Below, piece after piece: positions 18,579-26,883 of a stretch of 64,000 bases of DNA (the first letter of the stretch is position 1; the number at the start of each line of letters is the position of its first letter). The translations under genes were made by a program, and so were the position numbers. The stretch is from an uncultured Aquimarina sp. (lineage in GTDB: Bacteria > Bacteroidota > Bacteroidia > Flavobacteriales > Flavobacteriaceae), in the NCBI GenBank assembly GCA_947497175.1, contig CANMFM010000007.1:62001-126000 (forward strand). The letters run 5' to 3'. The notes below the pieces were generated by a model that did not search any database, was not told where the DNA came from, and saw only the letters and a list, made by a program, of their open reading frames with translations.

Positions 18579-18608
18579 CAAATTTAGAATAAAAAAGAGC
18601 TATGGCAA
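18579..18608 (-). promoter_or_regulatory. Acyl-CoA reductase promoter, overlapping the ferredoxin start
   Basis: On the minus strand a TTG (plus 18606-18608, within codons 2-3 of the ferredoxin gene) lies 19 bp before TAAATTTG (18586-18579). The two divergent -7 boxes are only 5 bp apart. Confidence 0.6.
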
Positions 18609-18952
18609 TTATAATAACAGATGAATGTATAAACTGTGGTGCTTGCGAGCCAGAATGTCCAAATACTGCAATTTATGAAGGTGCTGATGATTGGAGGTAC
18701 TCTGATGGTACGGATTTGGAAGGAGACGTAGTACTGCCTGGAGGCAAATCTGTAAATGCAGATGAAGCTCAAGAGCCTGTTAGTGACGAAATATACTATA
18801 TCGTACCAGATAAATGTACAGAGTGTAAAGGATTTCATGAAGAACCACAATGTGCAGCGGTATGCCCGGTAGACTGTTGTGTTCCTGATGAAGATGTTGT
18901 AGAAACTGAAGAATTTTTATTACAAAAGCAATCTTTTATGCATAAAGAATAG
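18602..18952 (+). CDS. 2[4Fe-4S] ferredoxin
   Basis: This is a 116-residue soluble electron carrier. The first cluster motif is [13 protein letters not shown] (residues 11-22 region) and the second is [22 protein letters not shown] near 75-97, longer than the standard CxxCxxCxxxCP spacing, as in the Allochromatium/YfhL-type ferredoxins. An acidic insert lies between the clusters. The partner is unknown; divergence from the acyl-CoA reductase, with intermeshed promoters, hints at shared regulation. A terminator follows. Confidence 0.88.
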   Translation: MAIIITDECINCGACEPECPNTAIYEGADDWRYSDGTDLEGDVVLPGGKSVNADEAQEPVSDEIYYIVPDKCTECKGFHEEPQCAAVCPVDCCVPDEDVVETEEFLLQKQSFMHKE

Positions 18953-18974
18953 TTTTATAGCAATATATTTTATA

Positions 18975-19000
18975 AAACCTGTCTATCGACAGGTTTTTTT
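18975..19000 (+). terminator. Terminator after ferredoxin
   Basis: 9-bp arms AAACCTGTC (18975-18983) and GACAGGTTT (18988-18996) with a 4-nt loop, followed by a T run to 19000. Confidence 0.9.
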
Positions 19001-19068
19001 ATGGACATCTTTTAAAATTTAGTATTTTCGTCTCCAAAACAACCTCAAGTCAATAAAATATACAAATC

Positions 19069-19698
19069 ATGAAAAGAGTATTAGTCTTATTATTTATTAC
19101 ATTTTCTATAACTTCTTATAGTCAATACCGTTGGGAAGTTACAGGTGGTGCAACATTCTCTAAATTAAATCTGGATAATGTAGAAAGTAGTTCTGGAACT
19201 GGTTTTTATGTGAATGCCGGATATGGTTATGTAATGGGAGTAAGAGCAAGAACAAGTATTGTATTTTCTTTAGAAGTATTACAACGAAAGAGTTCTTTAG
19301 ATAACACAATACCGGGTGTTTCACTGGGCGATGATGTATTTGTAGATAATCCCGATGTAGAAGTCTTACAAATTGGTTTTAATCCAAAATTTAGATATCT
19401 AACAGGGCAGGGGAAAGATAGGTTTAGAGGATTTATCAATGCAGGGCCGTCGTTTAGAGTAAATACTAATTTTGAAATTGGAGGAGTAGAATTAGAAGAT
19501 GAGGCTTACGAGAAACTCATTATAGGTGGAGTATATGGTATTGGATTTTCTCAAATGTTAGGCGAGATGTTTGATATTATGGTAGAAGTAGGTGCGATGA
19601 ATGATTTTGTAGATAACCTGACTGATGTCGATAGTAAGTTTTTTGATGTTTATGCACGGGTTGGTCTTCGATTTAGGATTTACGATGCAAGACGATAA
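19069..19698 (+). CDS. Outer-membrane beta-barrel protein, PorT-like family
   Basis: This is a 209-residue outer-membrane protein. Residues 1-18 are a Sec signal ending TSYSQ. The rest has alternating beta-strand patterns with aromatic girdles (YRWEVTGGATFSKLNL, VMGVRARTSIVFSLEV, IGGVYGIGFSQML, FDVYARVGLRFRIY) and ends in an aromatic/basic C-terminus. This matches the small PorT/OMP_b-brl_2 barrel families common in Bacteroidota. The role is unknown; it is monocistronic with a terminator 25 bp downstream. Confidence 0.75.
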   Translation: MKRVLVLLFITFSITSYSQYRWEVTGGATFSKLNLDNVESSSGTGFYVNAGYGYVMGVRARTSIVFSLEVLQRKSSLDNTIPGVSLGDDVFVDNPDVEVLQIGFNPKFRYLTGQGKDRFRGFINAGPSFRVNTNFEIGGVELEDEAYEKLIIGGVYGIGFSQMLGEMFDIMVEVGAMNDFVDNLTDVDSKFFDVYARVGLRFRIYDARR

Positions 19699-19721
19699 GT
19701 TTTGACAAACATATTATGCTA

Positions 19722-19747
19722 AGATCCTGCTTCGGCAGGATTTTTTA
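19722..19747 (+). terminator. Terminator after the beta-barrel gene
   Basis: 7-bp arms ATCCTGC (19724-19730) and GCAGGAT (19735-19741) with a stable TTCG tetraloop, followed by Ts. It excludes the ATG at 19747 as the start of the next gene. Confidence 0.9.
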
Positions 19748-19800
19748 TGCAATTGATTCTAATTTTTTGTAAATTAGTTACTTACAAAGGGAACTGTACG

Positions 19801-20670
19801 ATGTTAAATTGGGGATTTATTGCTATACTCATTCTTGCGGTATATATTATCGCTAGTATTGCTTTGTACTATCTTCAAGAATATTTTATTTTCAAGCCTG
19901 AAAAGCTCGATAAAGATTTTCAATTTCATTATAACAATCAGATTACAGAAGAATATAATTTAGAAACAAGAGATGGGGCAATCATCAACGGACTCCATTT
20001 TAAAGTGGAACATCCAAAAGGGGTGGTTTTATATCTTAAGGGAAACTCAAAAAGTATTAAAGGTTGGGGTAAATTTGCAGTTGATTTTACCCGACATGGA
20101 TATGATGTATTAATGCTTGACTACAGAGGGTTCGGAAAAAGCACAGGAAGACGTTCATTTAAGGCCATAAAACGAGATCTTCAGTTTGTTTATAATAGAA
20201 TTAAAGATAAGGTAGATGAAAAGTATATTATTTTATACGGTAGATCAATGGGATCCGGCTTTGCTACAAAATTAGCCTCTATCAATAACCCAAAAATGTT
20301 GATTTTAGATGCACCATATTACAGCTTGAGTAAGGTGGCTGCAAAATTTATTCCTTTTATGCCGGTATCCTTAATTATGCGTTATCCCATACCGACCTAC
20401 AAATGGCTCAAATATGTTAATTGTCCTATTCATATTATACATGGTACTCATGATAAGCTTATTCCTTTTAAATCCAGCGTTAAACTATCCAAGATAAGGC
20501 CTAAACTGACTCGTTTATATACTATTATTGGTGGAGGGCATAAAAATTTGAATAATTTTGAGTCTTATCACAAAATGTTAGGAGAGATCATTAATTCGAG
20601 AGTAAAACGTTTAAATCTATCCGATACAAGTATTGGTGTTATGCACTCATCAAAAAAAATTAATGCGTAA
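19801..20670 (+). CDS. Membrane-anchored alpha/beta hydrolase (copy 1)
   Basis: This is a 289-residue hydrolase of the ABHD/BEM46-like group. Residues 5-28 form a single N-terminal membrane anchor (FIAILILAVYIIASIALYY). The catalytic serine is in YGRSMGSG, the acid in HGTHDKLIPF, and the histidine in GGGHKNLNNF. The oxyanion region normally reads HGN in relatives, but here it is LKGNSKS, an unusual change. The ATG at 19801 is preferred because an upstream ATG falls in the terminator. The second hydrolase overlaps its end by 8 nt (ATGCGTAA), which suggests translational coupling. Confidence 0.8.
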   Translation: MLNWGFIAILILAVYIIASIALYYLQEYFIFKPEKLDKDFQFHYNNQITEEYNLETRDGAIINGLHFKVEHPKGVVLYLKGNSKSIKGWGKFAVDFTRHGYDVLMLDYRGFGKSTGRRSFKAIKRDLQFVYNRIKDKVDEKYIILYGRSMGSGFATKLASINNPKMLILDAPYYSLSKVAAKFIPFMPVSLIMRYPIPTYKWLKYVNCPIHIIHGTHDKLIPFKSSVKLSKIRPKLTRLYTIIGGGHKNLNNFESYHKMLGEIINSRVKRLNLSDTSIGVMHSSKKINA

Positions 20671-21469
20671 ACTAACAAAGATAGTAGTGCTGGGTGTACT
20701 ATTTTACAGTATTATTATCTTAATACTGTATTTATTTCAAGAGAAAATACTTTTTCAACCCGAAGCGCTTCAGGATGATTACGTATTTACCTTTGATCAT
20801 ACTTTTCGTGAGTTTTTTTTAGAAACCGATCAAGGCGATTGTCTTAATGCAATTCATTTTACAAACACTAACCCCAAAGGAGTAATTCTATATTTTCATG
20901 GAAATAGAGGAAGTTTAAGACGGTGGGGAGAAATAGTGTTGTTTTTTGCCAAAAAAAAATATGATGTCATCATCATGGATTATCGGGGTTATGGAAAAAG
21001 CAAAGGCAGTATTACCGAGAAGAACTTATATCATGATGCTCAGTTGTTTTATGAGTATACCTCAAAAATGTATCCCGAAGATCAAATTACCATATACGGA
21101 AGATCTATCGGAACAGGAATTGCAGCACACGTGGCCTCAAAAAATCAGCCCTGTAATTTGGTACTGGAAACACCATATTATAATATCAAGGATATTGTAG
21201 AGAGTTGGTTTCCACATATTCCAACACATCTATTATTACGATATAAAATACCATCAGCTACTTTTATTCAGAACGTTACTTGTGATATAACTATCTATCA
21301 TGGTACAAATGATGGGGTAGTACCCTATGAATCAGGAGCACGATTATTTAAAAGTATTCCTATATCAAATAAAAAAATGATTACAATTGAAGAAGGCTCT
21401 CATAATGACCTGATAGAGCACGACAAATATCTAAATACTATTGACAGTGTATTGGAAAATAGTTTTTAA
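20663..21469 (+). CDS. Membrane-anchored alpha/beta hydrolase (copy 2)
   Basis: This is a 268-residue paralogue of the preceding gene, probably from a tandem duplication. It has an N-terminal anchor (IVVLGVLFYSIIILILYLF), the oxyanion-type YFHGNRGSL, the catalytic Ser in YGRSIGTG, the acid in HGTNDGVVPY and the His in EGSHNDLIEH. Both copies share the phrase FxQEKxLFQPExL-like/YLQEYFIFKPE after the anchor. Substrates may be lipids or esters at the membrane (inference). The start is set at the overlapping ATG rather than the frame opening at 20633. A hairpin terminator follows. Confidence 0.8.
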   Translation: MRKLTKIVVLGVLFYSIIILILYLFQEKILFQPEALQDDYVFTFDHTFREFFLETDQGDCLNAIHFTNTNPKGVILYFHGNRGSLRRWGEIVLFFAKKKYDVIIMDYRGYGKSKGSITEKNLYHDAQLFYEYTSKMYPEDQITIYGRSIGTGIAAHVASKNQPCNLVLETPYYNIKDIVESWFPHIPTHLLLRYKIPSATFIQNVTCDITIYHGTNDGVVPYESGARLFKSIPISNKKMITIEEGSHNDLIEHDKYLNTIDSVLENSF

Positions 21470-21476
21470 AAGATAA

Positions 21477-21506
21477 AAAGCATTTACGCTACAGAGTAAA
21501 TGCTTT
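21477..21506. terminator. Hairpin between convergent genes
   Basis: 11-bp perfect arms AAAGCATTTAC (21477-21487) and GTAAATGCTTT (21496-21506) around an 8-nt loop. It lies just after the second hydrolase and 23 bp from the end of the opposite gene, so it may serve both. Confidence 0.75.
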
Positions 21507-21529
21507 CTGATATAAAATATAAATGTCGT

Positions 21530-21895
21530 CTAATAGGTATTTAGTGCATCTCTATATTCGCGTAAATCCGATATGTTTGTTTTATTCGCGAGGCTCTTCA
21601 TCAATGAAATCATATATTTGAGACTCTCAACTGGCTCTTTAGCATCTTTATTTTCTGGTAGATCTGAATCTTCATCTACCGGTTCATCATCGGGTATTGG
21701 AATAAGAAAAGAATCATTTTCTTCAATATGTTCATAGGTAAACCGAAGTACCTTTACTACTAAAGGAATTTGTTCTTCTAAGGCATATTCTCTTAATGTC
21801 TTAAGATCTTCTATCAAAGTAGTGGTATTGATGCCTGTTTTGTCTAGATCTTCTAGAATTTTTTCAATTAACTTGATTGCTTTTTTATTTTCCAA
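21530..21895 (-). CDS. Hypothetical acidic helical protein
   Basis: This is a 121-residue cytoplasmic protein with two helical segments: KKAIKLIEKILEDLDK with TLIEDLKTLREYAL at the N-terminus, and PVESLKYMISLMKS near the C-terminus. They are separated by a very acidic linker rich in Asp, Glu and Pro (about 70-85). No known family is recognised. No in-frame ATG precedes it, so a TTG start at 21895 is likely. A -7 box at 21935-21942 supports that. The flanking genes give no hint of role. Confidence 0.6.
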   Translation of the reverse strand: MENKKAIKLIEKILEDLDKTGINTTTLIEDLKTLREYALEEQIPLVVKVLRFTYEHIEENDSFLIPIPDDEPVDEDSDLPENKDAKEPVESLKYMISLMKSLANKTNISDLREYRDALNTY

Positions 21896-21934
21896 AAGTA
21901 TATTATTAAATGGATGATGAAATATTGATCACTG

Positions 21935-21942
21935 CAAATTTA
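21935..21942 (-). promoter_or_regulatory. -7 box of the acidic hypothetical gene
   Basis: The minus strand reads TAAATTTG, an exact TAnnTTTG match, giving a leader of about 33 nt before the TTG start codon. Confidence 0.45.
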
Positions 21943-22205
21943 AATTTTTCTTGAATTATGCGATATCAATTTGCAATTATTTCTTTATAATAATTTTAAT
22001 ATATAGTAGATTACAATTATTTAACATTGTGATTTTTAAAATTAAAAACCTGTAAATCAGTTATATAAGTGTAATTACCTCAATAAATGATATGAATCCT
22101 GCTAAAGTTTGAGGTAAAACCGTAACCACATATACTACAAACCTTTTTATCTTTGAAAAGTATTCCAATTACAATTTTTCCCTTACTTTTTTTGTTTTCC
22201 CCAAC

Positions 22206-22235
22206 ACTTACCTCCTTAATCCTAAGGAGGTAAGT
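22206..22235. repeat. 13-bp perfect inverted repeat
   Basis: Arms ACTTACCTCCTTA (22206-22218) and TAAGGAGGTAAGT (22223-22235) with an ATCC loop. It lies 33 bp beyond the amylase stop codon (minus strand). No T run follows on either strand, so it is not a standard intrinsic terminator. It may protect the amylase mRNA 3' end. Confidence 0.7.
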
Positions 22236-22268
22236 TCTTCATGGGGGATACCTAAAAGATGGTATACT

Positions 22269-23972
22269 CTATTTTTTAAGCTCTAACAGAATTATTGAGT
22301 AGCCAGAATTAATAGTCGCAGTATTTTGTATTACTTTAGTCTCTGTACCTGAATAGTGATCAATTAAACTTGCTCCTTCAGGAAAAATTGAATTAATGGG
22401 TATTATTTTTTCACCCTTCGGTAAATCCAGACCGATAACAACCTTATCAGAAACTTCATCTTTACCGTAACTTCTGGAGAAAACATAAGGGGATTTAGAA
22501 ATTAGCTGATGCTTACCTGCTCCTATTGATGGATGGTTTTTTCTAAATGTACCCAGTTTTTGCCAATGTAAAAGAGCAGTTTGGATACTGTCATTCTCGA
22601 TAACATCCCAGTTCATGTTTGATCTTAGTGTTGCATCTCCTTGAGTACCTTCAATATTAAGTGATCTTTTGCTCTCATCTCCGTAGTATATTTGAGATAT
22701 GCCAGGAGTTAATAAAAGTTTAGTTGCAGATTCATACGACTTATTACGATCCTTATCAAAGGGATCTCCATCATCATGAGAACTGATATAATTCATCACA
22801 CTTTTTCCAACTAAATTAGTATGCAATATTTTGCTGTATTTGCTAAATAATGCATCATAATCATATTTTGCTGCATCATATTTGAATTGAAAGTTGATCA
22901 GATTATCAAATCCATTTGCAAAATAATCTACCTTACGATCGCCAAAATCATAATATCTTTTACTATCAATTCCATAACCGTACAACTCTCCCAAAATGTA
23001 GAATTCATTATCATCTAATACGTCATCGGGATTTTTTGATTTCCAGATTGTAAATGCCAATTTTGCTTGTTCAGCAAGTACACTCCAGGCTTCTTCTTCT
23101 ACATGTTTTACTGTATCTATTCTATATCCATCAATTCCTAATTCTCTAACATAATCTGTCAACCATTTGATGATGTAGTTTTTTGGAGATCTTTTTAGGC
23201 CTGTTTTTGTAAAAAAAACATCCAATTCTGCTAACTCAATTTCTAATCGCCCTTCAGATTTCCATTTATCTATCAAGATTTGAGGCAATTCTACATCTTT
23301 ATTATACTCGGTTTTAATATCAGGAAGATTTTCTACTAATGTACAAGTTACTGCGGAAGTATAATCTTTATATGTACATTGAGGAGAAGTGCGCACCCAT
23401 GAATCTGGCCATACCGGATCTTTTTCTGTCACCGGCCCGGTATGATTTAACACAACGTCCATAAGTATTCTAATTCCGTTTTTATGTGCAATATCGATTA
23501 ACTCTTTTAATTCCTGATAAGTACCATAGCTAGGATCAATTTTTGTCCAGTCTTTGGCCCAATATCCATGAAATGCATAGGTATTTCCAGTGCCTTCATC
23601 GACACTCTCATGAATTTGTTCTACCACAGGATTAAACCATAGCGCATTAATCCCTAAATCTTTGAAATAGCCTTCTTTGATCTTTTTGATAATCCCCTTA
23701 AAATCTCCTCCTTCGAATCCTCTGAGTTTTCCGGTTTCTTTTGTTCGGTTTAAAACATTATCATTTGATGTATCTCCATTATAAAAACGATCTGTAAGAA
23801 GAAAATATACATTGGCTCCTTCCCATATAAACGGAAAATCGCTTGATACCTTAGCTTTATTATCATTTTGTTTGGTTTCAACCTGTTTGTCTTCTTTGTT
23901 CTTTGGATCGCCCTTACATGAAATAACAATTGATAAAAGCAAAAAAATAAGTGGTGATGTAAATTTCTTCAT
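22269..23972 (-). CDS. GH13 alpha-amylase family lipoprotein
   Basis: This 567-residue glycoside hydrolase cleaves alpha-glucan linkages. A lipoprotein signal ends in VISCKG, so it is anchored in the envelope. GH13 regions are clear: DVVLNHTGP (region I, near 173), GYRIDTVKHV (region II, nucleophile Asp near 286), ILGELYG (region III, general acid Glu near 328) and YISSHDDGD (region IV, near 397). The N-terminal FIWEGANVYFLLTDRFYNGD is typical of secreted bacterial amylases. No SusC/D pair or transporter is adjacent, so it is an isolated amylase, not part of a polysaccharide utilisation locus. Confidence 0.9.
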   Translation of the reverse strand: MKKFTSPLIFLLLSIVISCKGDPKNKEDKQVETKQNDNKAKVSSDFPFIWEGANVYFLLTDRFYNGDTSNDNVLNRTKETGKLRGFEGGDFKGIIKKIKEGYFKDLGINALWFNPVVEQIHESVDEGTGNTYAFHGYWAKDWTKIDPSYGTYQELKELIDIAHKNGIRILMDVVLNHTGPVTEKDPVWPDSWVRTSPQCTYKDYTSAVTCTLVENLPDIKTEYNKDVELPQILIDKWKSEGRLEIELAELDVFFTKTGLKRSPKNYIIKWLTDYVRELGIDGYRIDTVKHVEEEAWSVLAEQAKLAFTIWKSKNPDDVLDDNEFYILGELYGYGIDSKRYYDFGDRKVDYFANGFDNLINFQFKYDAAKYDYDALFSKYSKILHTNLVGKSVMNYISSHDDGDPFDKDRNKSYESATKLLLTPGISQIYYGDESKRSLNIEGTQGDATLRSNMNWDVIENDSIQTALLHWQKLGTFRKNHPSIGAGKHQLISKSPYVFSRSYGKDEVSDKVVIGLDLPKGEKIIPINSIFPEGASLIDHYSGTETKVIQNTATINSGYSIILLELKK

Positions 23973-24155
23973 AATTTTTAGTGGTTTAAATTGCTAATCT
24001 ATAAAAAGTCTTATAAAAAAAATGAATTGATCTCTTGCGAAATTCATAAAAAGGTACGCGGTCGCTTATTTTTTACAAGGTTCCTAAAAGGAAAGCTATG
24101 TTTTTATTTTTTTTTAGATGAAAATGCTGTTCCTTTGGATTTAAAATATGGGAAT

Positions 24156-25115
24156 ATGAATACACTTAGTGCCTGGATATCTGCTGCACGCTTACGTACA
24201 TTACCGTTATCAGTTTCAGGAATAATAGTTGGTTCTTCTGTTGGAAACAGATTATACATAGAAGAGCTTCTAGCCCTTGAGGACATGTCTTTAGCAAGTT
24301 TTGGCTCTCCATATTTTTTTAAAACTAAAATTTTTTGGTTAGCTATTGCAACAACATTAGGGCTGCAAATATTATCTAATTTTGCCAATGATTATGGAGA
24401 CGGAGTCAAAGGAACTGATAATGAGGACAGAGTAGGCCCCAAAAGAGCATTGCAAAGTGGAGCAATTTCCAAAAAAGAAATGCTACGTGGGATTATCATT
24501 ACGGCATTAATTTCATTTGCATTGGCGATGTTATTAATATATGCATCTTTTGGTAAGGCTTATTTTTATTATACGATACTCTTTTCGCTATTAGGACTGG
24601 CGGCTATAGCTGCTGCAATAAAATATACAGTAGGTAGATCAGCGTATGGATATAGAGGTTTAGGAGATTTTTTTGTTTTCTTGTTTTTTGGGTTAGTAAG
24701 TGTTATAGGATGCTTCTTTTTGTACACTAAGGATATCTTTCTCCCCATATTTCTACCTGCAATTGCCATTGGTATGTTAAGTGCTGCCGTGCTTAATCTT
24801 AACAATATGCGTGATTATTACAGTGATAAAAAAGCGGGTAAAAACACCTTAGTGGTAAAAATAGGCATTGATCGTGCCAGAATGTATCACTTGTTTTTAA
24901 TAACTACCGCCATGTTATCGATGTTATCTTTTGCATTAGTAGAATATAGAGGGGCAAAGGATTTATTATTTAGTATTGCTTTCATTCCGTTATTTGTCCA
25001 TATCAGAAAGGTTATCAAAACTGACAATACAGAATTATTAGATCCTGAACTTAAAAAAGTGGCTTTAACAACATTTTTGCTATCTATTTTATTTAGTTTG
25101 AGTCAGATTTTATAA
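24156..25115 (+). CDS. menA: 1,4-dihydroxy-2-naphthoate polyprenyltransferase
   Basis: MenA attaches the isoprenoid chain to DHNA in menaquinone synthesis. It is a 319-residue UbiA-family inner-membrane protein with about eight or nine helices. The first Asp-rich motif is NFANDYGDGVKGTDN and the second is NNMRDYYSDKKAGKNT. The start is set at 24156 (MNTLSAWISAARLRT), where homologues begin; the frame is open upstream to 23991 without similarity. It is the first gene of a menaquinone operon whose members are separated by 0-70 bp. Confidence 0.93.
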   Translation: MNTLSAWISAARLRTLPLSVSGIIVGSSVGNRLYIEELLALEDMSLASFGSPYFFKTKIFWLAIATTLGLQILSNFANDYGDGVKGTDNEDRVGPKRALQSGAISKKEMLRGIIITALISFALAMLLIYASFGKAYFYYTILFSLLGLAAIAAAIKYTVGRSAYGYRGLGDFFVFLFFGLVSVIGCFFLYTKDIFLPIFLPAIAIGMLSAAVLNLNNMRDYYSDKKAGKNTLVVKIGIDRARMYHLFLITTAMLSMLSFALVEYRGAKDLLFSIAFIPLFVHIRKVIKTDNTELLDPELKKVALTTFLLSILFSLSQIL

Positions 25116-25145
25116 TTTTCTGATAAAATTAAAAGCATTTCACAC

Positions 25146-25826
25146 ATGACAATTACTTTCTACGGACAAAACTCTTTATTAATTCAAATCAAAGATGTAA
25201 ACGTTTTGATTGATCCTTTCATTTCCGGAAACCCGCTTTCAAAAGATAAAATAGATATAAAGTCTATTAAAGCAGACTATATTTTGCTAACTCATGCTCA
25301 TCAGGATCATGTTCTGGATGCAGAAACTATTGCCAAAGCAAATAATGCTACTATTGTTTCAAACTATGAAATAGCCATGTACTATGAGAATAAGGGAATT
25401 GAAGTTCATCCTATGAATCATGGTGGTAGTTGGGAGTTTGAATTTGGAAAAGTAAAGTATGTTAATGCCATACATACCAGTAGTTTTGCAGATGGTACTT
25501 ATGGTGGGCAACCTGGAGGATTTGTTATAGAAGGAGAATACAAAACGATATATATAGCAGGTGATACTGCGCTGACAATGGATATGAAATTGATTCCGCT
25601 TCATGCAAAACTAGATTTGGCAATTTTACCTATAGGGGATAATTTTACAATGGGGATTGATGATGCTATCCTGGCCAGTGATTTTGTTGAGTGTGATAAA
25701 GTACTTGGAGTACATTATGATACGTTCGGATATATTGAAATTGACCATGATGAAGCAAAACGTAAGTTCTTTGATAGAAATAAGGATCTAATGCTCCTGG
25801 ATATTGGAGAGAGCATAGAATTATAG
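25146..25826 (+). CDS. UPF0173 metal-dependent hydrolase (MBL fold)
   Basis: This is a 226-residue cytoplasmic metallo-beta-lactamase-fold protein of the UPF0173/UlaG-like family. The metal ligands are in LTHAHQDHVLD (about 48-58), with further ligands in the HTSSF segment, AGDTALT and GVHYDTF. The family has no firm function. It is embedded in the menaquinone operon: 30 bp after menA, and its TAG is immediately followed by the menC ATG. Confidence 0.85.
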   Translation: MTITFYGQNSLLIQIKDVNVLIDPFISGNPLSKDKIDIKSIKADYILLTHAHQDHVLDAETIAKANNATIVSNYEIAMYYENKGIEVHPMNHGGSWEFEFGKVKYVNAIHTSSFADGTYGGQPGGFVIEGEYKTIYIAGDTALTMDMKLIPLHAKLDLAILPIGDNFTMGIDDAILASDFVECDKVLGVHYDTFGYIEIDHDEAKRKFFDRNKDLMLLDIGESIEL

Positions 25827-26867
25827 ATGAAAGCAACATACCATAAACATATCCTCGAATTTAAAAGACCTAGCGGCACCTCTCGAGGAGTCTTAAAAAC
25901 CAAAGAAACCTGGTTTATCGTGATTACTTCAGGAGATAAAAAGGGAATAGGAGAATGCGGCATTTTAAGAACATTAAGCATTGATGACAGGCCTGATTAT
26001 GAAGAGAAACTGAAATGGACATGTGCTAATATTGACTTAGGGGCAGAGAAACTATGGGAAGCACTTATAGAGTTCCCTAGCATTCAGTTTGGGGTAGAAA
26101 TGGCATTTAAATCCCTGTATAGTGCATCTCCTTTTGTGTTGTTTCCTTCTTTATTTACAGAAAGTAAAGATAGTATACCAATTAATGGATTGATTTGGAT
26201 GGGTGATAAAGAATTTATGAAGCAACAGATCGAAGATAAATTAAAACAAGGTTTTGATTGTATAAAAATGAAAATCGGAGCTATAGATTTTGAAGCTGAA
26301 TTAGAGTTGATTTCTTACATAAGATCCCAATTTTCTTCTGAAATTATAGAATTAAGAGTAGATGCCAACGGGGCGTTTAAAGCAGAAGAAGCTTTGGTAA
26401 AATTGCAAAAACTATCAGAGTATGATATACATAGTATAGAACAACCCATCAAACAAGGACAAGTACGATTTATGTCAGAATTATGTCGTAAAACCCCATT
26501 GCCTATTGCATTAGATGAAGAGTTAATTGGTATTTTTGATATGACTGACAAAGAAAAATTACTACAAACGTTACAACCACAATATATCATACTAAAACCA
26601 AGTTTAATAGGAGGCTATAAAGGGACTAAAGAATGGATAGATCTCGCCATATCTTTAGATATAGGCTGGTGGATTACCAGTGCATTAGAAAGTAACGTAG
26701 GACTAAATGCAATCGCGCAATATACATATACCTTACAAAGTAACATGCCCCAGGGGTTAGGAACCGGAAGTTTATATACTAATAACCTAGAATCGCCTTT
26801 AGTTGTCGACAATGGAACGTTGATCTATAATTCCTATGAATCATGGAAAGTAACATATTTAAATTAA
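25827..26867 (+). CDS. menC: o-Succinylbenzoate synthase
   Basis: This enolase-superfamily enzyme dehydrates SHCHC to o-succinylbenzoate. It has 346 residues. The catalytic Lys is in CIKMKIGA, metal ligands are in ELRVDANGAF, SIEQPI and ALDEELIG, and the second Lys is in IILKPSLIGGY. The C-terminal WWITSALESNVGLNAIAQ is conserved in MenC. Some dipeptide epimerases look similar, but the operon with menA and menE settles the assignment. It starts directly at the upstream stop codon (TAG-ATG), consistent with translational coupling. Confidence 0.93.
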   Translation: MKATYHKHILEFKRPSGTSRGVLKTKETWFIVITSGDKKGIGECGILRTLSIDDRPDYEEKLKWTCANIDLGAEKLWEALIEFPSIQFGVEMAFKSLYSASPFVLFPSLFTESKDSIPINGLIWMGDKEFMKQQIEDKLKQGFDCIKMKIGAIDFEAELELISYIRSQFSSEIIELRVDANGAFKAEEALVKLQKLSEYDIHSIEQPIKQGQVRFMSELCRKTPLPIALDEELIGIFDMTDKEKLLQTLQPQYIILKPSLIGGYKGTKEWIDLAISLDIGWWITSALESNVGLNAIAQYTYTLQSNMPQGLGTGSLYTNNLESPLVVDNGTLIYNSYESWKVTYLN

Positions 26868-26883
26868 ATACCCCGTAAAACAA

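Larger units (their letters stand above)
21896..22268. other. 373 bp intergenic region with an unusual hairpin
   Basis: No coding potential was seen. It holds the -7 box TAAATTTG on the minus strand (21935-21942) for the acidic protein, a T-rich stretch at 22168-22200, and a perfect 13-bp hairpin at 22206-22235. Confidence 0.5.

Noticed and set aside
22269..23972. Polysaccharide utilisation locus around the amylase
   Set aside because: No SusC/SusD-like pair, transporter or regulator is adjacent; neighbours are menA and a small acidic protein gene.
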